Of a DNA stretch of 39,524 bases, positions 7,469 through 14,490 are shown piece by piece. The stretch is from Thermoplasmata archaeon. GTDB taxonomy: Archaea; Thermoplasmatota; Thermoplasmata; Lutacidiplasmatales; UBA184. The position numbers and the translations under genes were made by a program. The stretch spans positions 1 through 39,524 of the forward strand of contig DAHUYN010000016.1 in the NCBI GenBank assembly GCA_027315165.1. Reading direction: 5' to 3'. The notes below the pieces were generated by a model, which saw nothing but the letters and a program-made list of their open reading frames with translations, was not told where the DNA came from and did not search any database. Position 1 is the stretch's first letter; each line of letters begins with the position of its first letter.

Positions 7469-8514
7469 GCGTGGGCGAGCGCTCGCTCAGAGCTCTGCCG
7501 TACGAGGCCCCCCGGCTCGACCGGCTCTGGCCGTCGTGGCGAGAGCAGCTCCTCGAGGGCTACCGGTGGATGGTCCTCGGCCGCGTGCTCGACGAGCGGA
7601 TGCTCGGCCTCCAGCGGCAGGGGCGGGTCGGCTTCTACGGGCCCGCGACCGGTCAGGAGGCCGTGAGCGTCGGCGTCGCGCTCGCGCTCGCCGCGGAGGA
7701 CTGGGTCTTCCCCGGACTTCGCGAGCAGCTCCTCTTGCTCGTCCGCGGCCACCCTCTCACGACCTACATGGACCACCTGTTCGCCAACGACCGGGACCCG
7801 GCGCGGGGGCGGCAGATGCCGTGCCATCCGACCGGCCGTGACGCCCGGTACGTGTCGATGAGCTCCGTCATCGGGACCCAGGTGACACAGGCGGTCGGGC
7901 TCGCCTACGGTCTCAAGCTTCGGAAGGAGCGGGCGGTCTCGCTCGCGTTCTTCGGCGACGGCGCGACGAGCGCCAACGACTTCCATGCGGGGATGAACTT
8001 CGCCGGCGTCTTCTCGCTCCCCGTCCTCTTCTGCTGCACCAACAACCAGTGGGCGATCTCGGTCCCGGTCGAACGACAGAGCCGGGTCGAGGAGCTGGCC
8101 CACAAGGCGGGCGCCTACGGCTTCGCCGGTCACCGCGTCGACGGAACCGACCTCGTCGCCGTGTTCACGTCGGCCCGTGAGGCCCTGGGCCGCATTCGGG
8201 ACGGCCACGGGCCCGAGATGCTCGAGTTCCTCGTCTACCGGATGACGCCCCACTCGAGCTCGGACGACCCCAGCCGCTACCAGCAGGGCGACTGGATGGC
8301 CCGCGCGCGTGAGGTCGACCCGGTGCCGAGGGTCTCCGAGTTGCTCTCGCGGACCGGAGTCCTGACCCCGGAGCTCGAGGCACGCCTTCGCGCCGACGCC
8401 GAGGCGCTCGTCAAGGCCGCCATCGTCGAGGCCGAGGCGGTGCCGGCGCCGGACCCGGCCTCGCTGTTCACCGACGTCTTCGCCCCGGCGCCCTTGGGCC
8501 CCCGGAGCGGGTAG
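7465..8514 (+). CDS. pdhA: 2-oxoacid dehydrogenase E1 component, alpha subunit (second copy)
   Basis: This 349-residue paralogue of the first E1-alpha is clearly diverged from it. The ThDP motif is intact: GDGATSANDFHAG from residue 164 and TNN ending at 194. The phosphorylation-loop region is present as HSSSDDPSRYQ. Aligned segments such as RQGRVGFYGPATGQEA and RQGRIGFYVPLQGQEA show common descent, but the N-termini and the region around residue 120 (MPCHPTGRDARYVSM) differ. Its ATG overlaps the E2 stop (ATGA), so it is a co-translated part of the operon. Both copies keep the cofactor residues and look functional. Alternative E1 enzymes with different 2-oxoacid preference, or a mixed heterotetramer, are possible. 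Confidence 0.92.
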   Translation: MSVGERSLRALPYEAPRLDRLWPSWREQLLEGYRWMVLGRVLDERMLGLQRQGRVGFYGPATGQEAVSVGVALALAAEDWVFPGLREQLLLLVRGHPLTTYMDHLFANDRDPARGRQMPCHPTGRDARYVSMSSVIGTQVTQAVGLAYGLKLRKERAVSLAFFGDGATSANDFHAGMNFAGVFSLPVLFCCTNNQWAISVPVERQSRVEELAHKAGAYGFAGHRVDGTDLVAVFTSAREALGRIRDGHGPEMLEFLVYRMTPHSSSDDPSRYQQGDWMARAREVDPVPRVSELLSRTGVLTPELEARLRADAEALVKAAIVEAEAVPAPDPASLFTDVFAPAPLGPRSG

Positions 8515-8522
8515 GTACGACG

Positions 8523-9965
8523 ATGGCCGGAACGTATGCTCGCAGCACGAAGGCGCTCGTCATCGGCGGAGGACCCGGCGGCTACATGGCGGCGATCCGG
8601 CTCGGGCAGCTCGGCGTCGCGACCACGCTCATCGAGAAGCGGGAGCTCGGCGGCGAGTGCCTCAACCGGGGGTGCATCCCGTCCAAGGCGTTGATCCACG
8701 CCTCCGTGCTCTACGCGCGGCTCGCCTCGGAGGGCCCCGAGCTCGGGATCGTCGCGACGGGGCTGAGCCTCGACCTCACCCAGCTGATGGCCTTCAAAGA
8801 GAAGGTCGTCGCGAAGGAGCGGAGCGGCGTCGCGACGCTGCTCAAGGCGGCGGGCGTGACCGTGCTGGCGGGCGAGGCCCGCTTCACCGGCCCGCGTTCG
8901 GCCGAGCTGACCGCCCCCGACGGCGGCCGTGAGCGGATCGACTTCGAGAGCGCCGTCGTCGCGACCGGCTCGGTCCCGACGGTCTTCCCCGGGTTCGAGC
9001 CGGACGGCGAGCGGGTCCTCACCGCCTGGCAGATCCTTTCCCTCCAAAGGCTCCCCGCCACGATGCTCGTCCTCGGCGGCGGAGTGAGCGGCTGCGAGCT
9101 CGGCCAGTTCCTGGCGCGCCTCGGCGTACGGGTGACGATCGTCGAGCTGCTGCCCCAGATCCTCCCCGGCCTCGACGCCGACCTGTCGCGAGAGCTGACG
9201 CGCTCGCTCGAGAAGCTCGGGGTGTCGGTCCGGCCCTCGACGAAGGCGGTCGTCCTCGAGCGGGGCCCCTCGGGGGTCCGCCTCGCGGTCGAGGGACCGA
9301 CGGGCCGCGAGGTCCTCGAGGCCGAGATGCTGTTCCTCACCGTCGGAAAGCGCCCGGAGACGCGTGAGCTCGGGCTCGACGACGCCGGCGTCGCGGTCGA
9401 CGGCAAGAGCGGCTTTCTCAACCCGGACGACCGCCAGCGGACGAACGTCCCCCACATCTACGCCGTCGGGGACTGCGCGCGGCCCCCGATGCTCGCCCAC
9501 AAGGCCTACCGCGAGGGGATCGTCGCCGCCGAGGCGATCGCGGGGCTGCCGACGAGGTTCCAGTTCCAGGTGATCCCCTCCGTCGTCTTCACGACCCCCG
9601 AGCTCGCCTCGGTCGGGCTCACGCTCGAGCAGGCGACCGCCCAGGGGCACAAGGCCCGCGAGGCGAGGTTCCCCTATGCGGCCCTCGGTCGGGCGGTCGC
9701 GAACCACGCGACCGAGGGCTGGGTCAAGCTCGTGGCCGAGGAGGAGAGCGGCCTCGTCCTCGGGGCCCATGCCGCGGGCGACTCCTCGGGCGAGTTTCTC
9801 ACGGAGCTCGCGCTCGCGATCGAGCTCGGCGCGACGGTGCGAGACCTCGCGCTGACCATCCACCCGCACCCGACGTTCTCGGAGCTGGTCCAGGAGGTCG
9901 CCCTCCTCTGGCTCGGCGAACCCCTCCATGTCGGCAAGAGGACCCTCCGTGCCAACCGTCCGTGA
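8523..9965 (+). CDS. lpdA: Dihydrolipoamide dehydrogenase (E3)
   Basis: This 480-residue flavoprotein reoxidises dihydrolipoyl groups and passes electrons to NAD. The FAD-binding GGGPGG is at 15-20. The redox disulfide is Cys46/Cys51 in GGECLNRGCIPSK, with Glu in place of the more usual Thr. The NAD-binding GGGVSGCELGQF is near 180-191, the second FAD motif is IYAVGDC, and the C-terminal interface has the catalytic HPHPTFSE with His and Glu. The length is normal. It begins eight bases after the second E1-alpha stop, within the same operon, and its end overlaps lipB. Confidence 0.95.
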   Translation: MAGTYARSTKALVIGGGPGGYMAAIRLGQLGVATTLIEKRELGGECLNRGCIPSKALIHASVLYARLASEGPELGIVATGLSLDLTQLMAFKEKVVAKERSGVATLLKAAGVTVLAGEARFTGPRSAELTAPDGGRERIDFESAVVATGSVPTVFPGFEPDGERVLTAWQILSLQRLPATMLVLGGGVSGCELGQFLARLGVRVTIVELLPQILPGLDADLSRELTRSLEKLGVSVRPSTKAVVLERGPSGVRLAVEGPTGREVLEAEMLFLTVGKRPETRELGLDDAGVAVDGKSGFLNPDDRQRTNVPHIYAVGDCARPPMLAHKAYREGIVAAEAIAGLPTRFQFQVIPSVVFTTPELASVGLTLEQATAQGHKAREARFPYAALGRAVANHATEGWVKLVAEEESGLVLGAHAAGDSSGEFLTELALAIELGATVRDLALTIHPHPTFSELVQEVALLWLGEPLHVGKRTLRANRP

Positions 9966-10602
9966 CTGGGGACGTCTCGAGTACCTCTCCGCGCTCGGCG
10001 AGATGCGCTCGCTGAGGGCCGCGAGGGCCCGCGGGGAGATCCCCGACACCCTGCTCCTCGTCGAGCACGACCCGGTGATCACCGTCGGCGTCGCCGGCGC
10101 CGAGGGCGACACGCTGCCGGGAGACCTTCCCGTCCACGAGGTCGAGCGTGGCGGCAAGAGCACCTACCACGGCCCGGGGCAGCTCGTCGGCTACCCGGTC
10201 GTCGACCTGACGCCCCGGGGCCGGGACGTGCGCCGGTTCGTGCGGGAGGTCGAACAGCTCGTCGTCGACGGGCTCGCGGAGGTCGCGATCGCCTCCGGGC
10301 GCGTCGAGGGGAAGCGCGGCGTCTGGGTGGGCGGGGCGCGGAAGATCGCCTCCGTCGGCGTTGCGGTCGAGGGCTGGGTCACGTCGCACGGCTTCGCCCT
10401 GAACGTCTCGACGGACCTGTCGGTGTTCCAGCGGTTCCGGCCCTGCGGCTTTGACGGGGGGATCATGACCTCCGTCGAGCGCGAGCTCGGCCGGAGCGTA
10501 CCCCTCGCAGAGCTCAAGGCCCCGATCGTCCGAAGCTGGGAGCGGCAGTTCGGCCGCGTGTCGCGGCCCGCCCTCTCGGTCCCCGCCCCCGGGACGGGCT
10601 AG
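9949..10602 (+). CDS. lipB: Lipoyl(octanoyl) transferase
   Basis: This 217-residue protein belongs to the LipB family, which moves an octanoyl or lipoyl group to the lysine of lipoyl domains. Visible hallmarks are RGGKSTYHGPGQLVGYP (residues 67-83), the catalytic Lys132 in RKIASVGVAV, SHGFALNV (146-153) and the catalytic Cys166 in RPCGF. I prefer the GTG at 9949, preceded by GAGG at 9938-9941 with seven bases between, over an in-frame ATG at 9928. Either start overlaps the lpdA end, so translation is coupled. The obvious substrate is the E2 lipoyl domain from the same operon. The usual donor, octanoyl-ACP, is a bacterial and mitochondrial product, so the donor in an archaeon is an open question. 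No lipA is seen here. Confidence 0.9.
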   Translation: MPTVRDWGRLEYLSALGEMRSLRAARARGEIPDTLLLVEHDPVITVGVAGAEGDTLPGDLPVHEVERGGKSTYHGPGQLVGYPVVDLTPRGRDVRRFVREVEQLVVDGLAEVAIASGRVEGKRGVWVGGARKIASVGVAVEGWVTSHGFALNVSTDLSVFQRFRPCGFDGGIMTSVERELGRSVPLAELKAPIVRSWERQFGRVSRPALSVPAPGTG

Positions 10603-10607
10603 CCTCG

Positions 10608-11549
10608 ATGTCCGCCACGGGCTCGCTCCCCCGAATGCTCCTGGTCGGCGGCAGCGGCGGCGTCGTGGGTCGGGCGGTGCTGCCCGAGTTCCTGCCGACG
10701 CACCGCATCCGTTCGGTGCACCGGCACCGCGTCTCCGCCGAGACGACCGCGGGGGTCGAGTGGGTCCCCGCCGACATCGGCCGTGTCGAGGACTGGCGGC
10801 CGCTGCTCGAGGACGTCGACGTCGTGGTCAACCTGGCCTGGCACCGTTGGGGCAACACGACCCGCTTCCGACGGCTCGGCGGAGGTCTCGAGCGGCTCGT
10901 CGACGCCGCCCGACAGGTCGACGCGCCGCGGTTCCTCCACGTGAGCGTCCCCGAGGCCCCCGCCACGCTCGAGCGGGGGCTGCCCTACCTCACCTACAAG
11001 CGACGGCTCGACCGCACGCTCGTCGAGAGCGGGCTCTCCTACCGTATCGTGCGGCCGACGATGCTCTTCGCCAGGGGCGACCGCCTCCTCGGCGTGATGC
11101 TGCGGCTCATGCACCGCTACCCGCTGTTCCCGATGTTCGGCTCCGGCCGCTACCACGTGAGCCCGATCGCCTCGGTCGACCTCGCGGCGATCCTCCATCG
11201 GGAGGCGGGCCTCTCGCAGGTCGGCACGGTCGACGCCGGCGGTCCGACGAGGTTCGAGTACCGCGACCTCACCGACCGGATGTTCGGCCTGCTGGGCAAG
11301 CGCCCGAGGTACTGGCACCTCGGCCCGAGGGGCTCCGTCGCGCTCGCCCAGCTCCTCCAGGACCTCGGGTCGACCGCGATCTACGCCTACGAGGTCGAGT
11401 GGCTCCTCGCCGACCTCCTCGGGCTGGCTCCCTACGAGGGCCTCGACCGTCCGCTCACGCCGTTGGAGCCGTACCTCCGCGCCGAGGCGTCCCGCCTCCT
11501 CGGGCACGCTCGTACGGCCGTCGAAGGCCCCTCCCGGTGGCGGGAGTAG
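10608..11549 (+). CDS. Atypical SDR / NAD(P)-binding epimerase-like protein
   Basis: This 313-residue Rossmann-fold protein has the dinucleotide loop LLVGGSGGVVG (residues 11-21). It lacks the classic Y-x3-K dyad in its usual place, although PYLTYKRRLDRTL offers a Tyr/Lys neighbourhood. It resembles the atypical extended SDRs of the NDUFA9/NmrA type, which bind NAD(P) without obvious catalysis. The RIVRPTMLFARGDRLLG segment is the typical substrate-side motif of that group. It follows lipB by five bases and is probably the last gene of the dehydrogenase operon. Its role there is unknown. Confidence 0.7.
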   Translation: MSATGSLPRMLLVGGSGGVVGRAVLPEFLPTHRIRSVHRHRVSAETTAGVEWVPADIGRVEDWRPLLEDVDVVVNLAWHRWGNTTRFRRLGGGLERLVDAARQVDAPRFLHVSVPEAPATLERGLPYLTYKRRLDRTLVESGLSYRIVRPTMLFARGDRLLGVMLRLMHRYPLFPMFGSGRYHVSPIASVDLAAILHREAGLSQVGTVDAGGPTRFEYRDLTDRMFGLLGKRPRYWHLGPRGSVALAQLLQDLGSTAIYAYEVEWLLADLLGLAPYEGLDRPLTPLEPYLRAEASRLLGHARTAVEGPSRWRE

Positions 11550-11550
11550 G

Positions 11551-11557
11551 TTTATCC
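11551..11557 (+). promoter_or_regulatory. TATA-like box TTTATCC
   Basis: TTTATCC directly follows the stop of the SDR gene. It is centred about 26-30 bases before the ATG at 11584, which predicts a start of transcription near 11580 and an almost leaderless message. Confidence 0.55.
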
Positions 11558-11583
11558 GCCCCATCGTGGCATCTTCTACCTCG

Positions 11584-12510
11584 ATGGACGCGACCGACCT
11601 CACGCGACGCATGGGGGACTTCTTCGGCGTCGCCAGCGACGTGCTCCGCGACGTGCCCGACATCACCGAGAAGCAGATCCTGAGCTGGATCGTCAATCCG
11701 TTCCTGGTGACGCTCGGGTGGGACCCGCACGACAAGAAGCAGGTCTTCTTCGACTACCCGGTAAAGCCCGAGGGCCTCGTCGACGTCGCCCTCCTCGACC
11801 AGCACGGCAAGCCCCGGCTCTTCCTCGAGGTCCGCACGCCGAGCGACACGCTCGCCGACGGGCGGGAGATCGCCGAGAAGGCCCGGGCCACCCACGCCCC
11901 GCTCGTCCTGCTCACCAACGGCCAGCAGTTCGCCCTCTGGTACGTCTCCGAGTCGGAGGCGCCCGCGCTTCTGTTCGTCCTGCCGCTCAAGCAGCTCGCG
12001 GAGAACCCGGAGGCCCTCCAGGGCCTCACGGGCGAGTACCGCCTGAGCGAGACGGGGATCAACCACCTGAGGAAGAGCTCGATCCGGCTCGCGGTCCTCC
12101 AGATGCTCGAGGACAACTCGGAGAAGACGTTCGACGCGATGGTCGACTGGGTCCAGTCGCAGGTCGCGCCCGGCGCGCTCGACGAGACGACCCAGCAGGC
12201 GATCCGGGAGGCGACGATGATCTGGCTCACCGAAGAGCACCTCACGATGCCCGCGTTCGCGCCGACGGGCGACAGCCAAAAACACCACGAGCTCCGGGCG
12301 ACGAACGCGCGCGACTGGGAGGCGTTCCCACGAGGCCCGCCCGGGACGTTCCAGTACCGGTACGACACGACCAAGACGCTCGACCTCCGCCAGAATCCGA
12401 AGGAGGTCCGCGAGTCGCTCCGGAACCAGGGCCTGCGGACGCAGACGGCGACGGCCTTCGGGGGCTTCTACTACGCCCTGCGCCAGCGCGCGGGACTCCC
12501 GCCCAGCTAG
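11584..12510 (+). CDS. HsdR N-terminal-like (PD-(D/E)xK fold) protein
   Basis: This 308-residue protein has an N-terminal domain like the nuclease domain of type I restriction R subunits. ILSWIVNPFLVTLGWD is the typical entry helix, then VDVALLDQHGKPRLFLEVRTP gives the PD-(D/E)xK core with Asp67 and Glu82. The usual catalytic Lys is Arg84 here. No helicase, methylase or specificity gene is nearby. Such solo HsdR_N proteins are common in archaea, and their role is not known. The C-terminal 200 residues include helical segments and an FQYRYDTTKTLDLR stretch that I do not recognise. The ATG at 11584 is preferred over GTG at 11566 because the TATA-like box is at 11551-11557. Whether it still cuts DNA is doubtful given the Lys-to-Arg change. 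Confidence 0.75.
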   Translation: MDATDLTRRMGDFFGVASDVLRDVPDITEKQILSWIVNPFLVTLGWDPHDKKQVFFDYPVKPEGLVDVALLDQHGKPRLFLEVRTPSDTLADGREIAEKARATHAPLVLLTNGQQFALWYVSESEAPALLFVLPLKQLAENPEALQGLTGEYRLSETGINHLRKSSIRLAVLQMLEDNSEKTFDAMVDWVQSQVAPGALDETTQQAIREATMIWLTEEHLTMPAFAPTGDSQKHHELRATNARDWEAFPRGPPGTFQYRYDTTKTLDLRQNPKEVRESLRNQGLRTQTATAFGGFYYALRQRAGLPPS

Positions 12511-12587
12511 GGCTCTCGTCGGTCGAGGGACGGGCGCGACCGGGCCAACAGCGTTTTGAGCCGTCCGGCCAGCGCTCCCCCGACGCG

Positions 12588-13337
12588 ATGGACGCCCCCT
12601 CGTTCCGCATGCTCCTCGACTTCGACGGCACGCTCGTCGAGCCGAACGTGGCCATCCTCCTGGTCGAGGAGTTCTGCGCGAACGGCCGCGAGGTCGCCCA
12701 CGAGGTCGACGAGCTGCTCCACACGGGCCGGATCACGCTCCGCGAGGCGTGGAGTCGACAGGTCGCCCTGCTGGACGGGCGCCGGCTCGACGAGATGGCG
12801 GCCTGGGCCGTCGCCCACACGCCGTTCCGGGCCGGGGCGCGCGAGCTCGTCGAGCTCCTGCGTCACCACCGCGTACCGACGACCGTCGTCTCGGGGGGCC
12901 TCGACTTCTACATCACGCCGATCCTCCGGCACGCCGGGATCGAGCTCCCCGTCCTCTCCGACACCGTCTCGAACGGCCACGGGGGCCTCCTCACGCTCTC
13001 GCACCCGTTCGGGCACCCGACCTGCCGCCTGTGCGGCATCTGCAAGGCCCGCGTCGCGTTCCCGATCTCCCCGTCGCCGCTCCGCACGGCGTTCGCCGGG
13101 GACGGGAGCACCGATCGGTACGCCGCCGAGGTCGCCGACCTCGTCTTCGCCCGACGGCGCCTCAAGCTCTACTGCGACAAGGCGCAGATCCCCTACTTCC
13201 CGTTCGAGGACTTCTACCCCGTAATCGAGCAGGTGACAAAGTGGCTCGACGGCTCGGAGCCGCTTCCCCCGCCGCGACGGCTCGGCGTCGCCAGCTCCGC
13301 CTGCCCGATCTCGAACGGGATCACGCCCGTCGCCTAG
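12588..13337 (+). CDS. HAD-IB family phosphatase (MtnX/SerB-like)
   Basis: This 249-residue HAD hydrolase has motif I DFDGT (Asp11 nucleophile, Asp13), motif II VVSGGLDFYI near 100-109, Lys153 as motif III, and motif IV AGDGSTD with Asp172 and Asp176. Residues about 18-90 form a helical C1 cap as in phosphoserine phosphatase and the methionine-salvage phosphatase MtnX. TCRLCGICK (residues 145-153) gives three Cys at C-x2-C-x2-C immediately before the motif III Lys, which could bind a metal. The substrate is unclear: phosphoserine, a salvage-pathway enol phosphate or another small phosphoester. A T-rich GTTTTGAG at 12553-12560 may serve as promoter for a leaderless message. It converges on gmd with two bases between. 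Confidence 0.78.
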   Translation: MDAPSFRMLLDFDGTLVEPNVAILLVEEFCANGREVAHEVDELLHTGRITLREAWSRQVALLDGRRLDEMAAWAVAHTPFRAGARELVELLRHHRVPTTVVSGGLDFYITPILRHAGIELPVLSDTVSNGHGGLLTLSHPFGHPTCRLCGICKARVAFPISPSPLRTAFAGDGSTDRYAAEVADLVFARRRLKLYCDKAQIPYFPFEDFYPVIEQVTKWLDGSEPLPPPRRLGVASSACPISNGITPVA

Positions 13338-13339
13338 CG

Positions 13340-14311
13340 CTACGTGCGTCCGTATCGGGCCAGGTCGGCCCGGACCATCGTCCGGACGAGCTCGTCAAAG
13401 CGCGTCGTCGCCTTCCACCCGAGCCGCTGGGCCGCCTTCGAGGGGTCGCCGCGGAGGTTGTAGACCTCGCTCGGCCGCTTGAACCGATCGTCGGTCCGGA
13501 CGAACGGCTCCCACGCGTCGATCCCGGCCTCGTGGAAGGCGGCGGCGACGAACTCGCGCACGGTGTGCGACTCGCCGGTGGCGCCGACGAAGTCGTCGGG
13601 GACCTGGTGCTGGAGCGTGCGCCACATGAACTCGACGTAGTCGGGCGCGTAGCCCCAGTCGCGGCGGGCGTCGAGGTTGCCGAGCGTGAGATGCTTGGCA
13701 TGGCCGGTGACGATGCGCGCGACCCCGTCGGAGATCTTCCGCGTCACGAACTCGATCCCGCGGCGCTCGCTCTCGTGGTTGAACAGGATCCCGTTGCTCA
13801 CGAACATCCCGTAGGCCTCGCGGTAGTTGACGCAGGCCCAGTAGGCGTAGACCTTCGCGACCCCGTAGGGGCTCCTCGGGTGGAATCGCGTGAGCTCGTC
13901 CTGCGGCTCCCGCTCGACGTGGCCGAACATCTCGCTCGAGGCGGCCTGGTAGAAGCGAGCGGTCGGCGCGTGGGCCCGCGCCGCCTCGAGCATGCGCACG
14001 GCGCCGAGCGCCGTCACCTCTCCGGTGAGGACGGGCTGCGAGAACGAGGCCGCGACGAACGACTGCGCCGCGAGGTTGTAGATCTCCGTCGGGTCCGCGG
14101 CCTTGACGGCCTGCTGGAGGGAGGTCTGGTCCATGAGGTCGCCGTCGAGGATCTCGATCGCGTCGCGGATCCCCTTGAGGTGCGACATGTTGGGGCTCGA
14201 GAGACGGCGCACGAGGCCGTAGACCTTGTAGCCCTTCGAGACCAGGAGCTCGGCCAGGTAGGAGCCGTCCTGGCCGGTCACGCCCGTGATGAGCGCCGAG
14301 CGGTCTGCCAC
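13340..14311 (-). CDS. gmd: GDP-mannose 4,6-dehydratase
   Basis: This 323-residue extended SDR converts GDP-mannose to GDP-4-keto-6-deoxymannose, the precursor of fucose, rhamnose and perosamine sugars. NAD(P) binding is shown by ITGVTGQDGSYLAE (residues 8-21). The catalytic residues are in SSEMFG (Ser/Glu near 125-127) and Tyr149/Lys153 in SPYGVAK. Further family motifs are YNLAAQSFV and LFNHESERRG with EFVTRKI. It starts with GTG at 14311. A weak TTTGAG box at 14331-14340 on the minus strand is at the right distance for a leaderless message. The product probably feeds glycosylation of the sequon-rich surface proteins in this region; the downstream reductase or epimerase is not in the window. 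Confidence 0.93.
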   Translation of the reverse strand: MADRSALITGVTGQDGSYLAELLVSKGYKVYGLVRRLSSPNMSHLKGIRDAIEILDGDLMDQTSLQQAVKAADPTEIYNLAAQSFVAASFSQPVLTGEVTALGAVRMLEAARAHAPTARFYQAASSEMFGHVEREPQDELTRFHPRSPYGVAKVYAYWACVNYREAYGMFVSNGILFNHESERRGIEFVTRKISDGVARIVTGHAKHLTLGNLDARRDWGYAPDYVEFMWRTLQHQVPDDFVGATGESHTVREFVAAAFHEAGIDAWEPFVRTDDRFKRPSEVYNLRGDPSKAAQRLGWKATTRFDELVRTMVRADLARYGRT

Positions 14312-14416
14312 GGCGCCGGGAGGGGGCGGGCCTCAAAGGGTTTGCCCAGTCCCGCCGCGGGGCGCGCGCCGCGCCCGGACCGGGCCGAGCCCGGCCTCGC
14401 GGCGCGCATCCATGCG

Positions 14417-14428
14417 TATAGTATATAT
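14417..14428 (+). promoter_or_regulatory. Strong TATA box between gmd and the glycosidase gene
   Basis: TATAGTATATAT is the most AT-rich spot for several kilobases and reads almost the same on both strands. On plus it predicts transcription from about 14450, leaving a leader of some 40 bases before the GTG at 14491. A GC hairpin (CGCGCC...GGCGCG, about 14460-14484) lies in that leader. It could also fire leftward to gmd. Confidence 0.5.
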
Positions 14429-14490
14429 GGGGTGCCGCAAGAGTCTAGGCGAACGCTCCGCGCGCCCGCCCCCGGGGGGCGCGGGGGACT

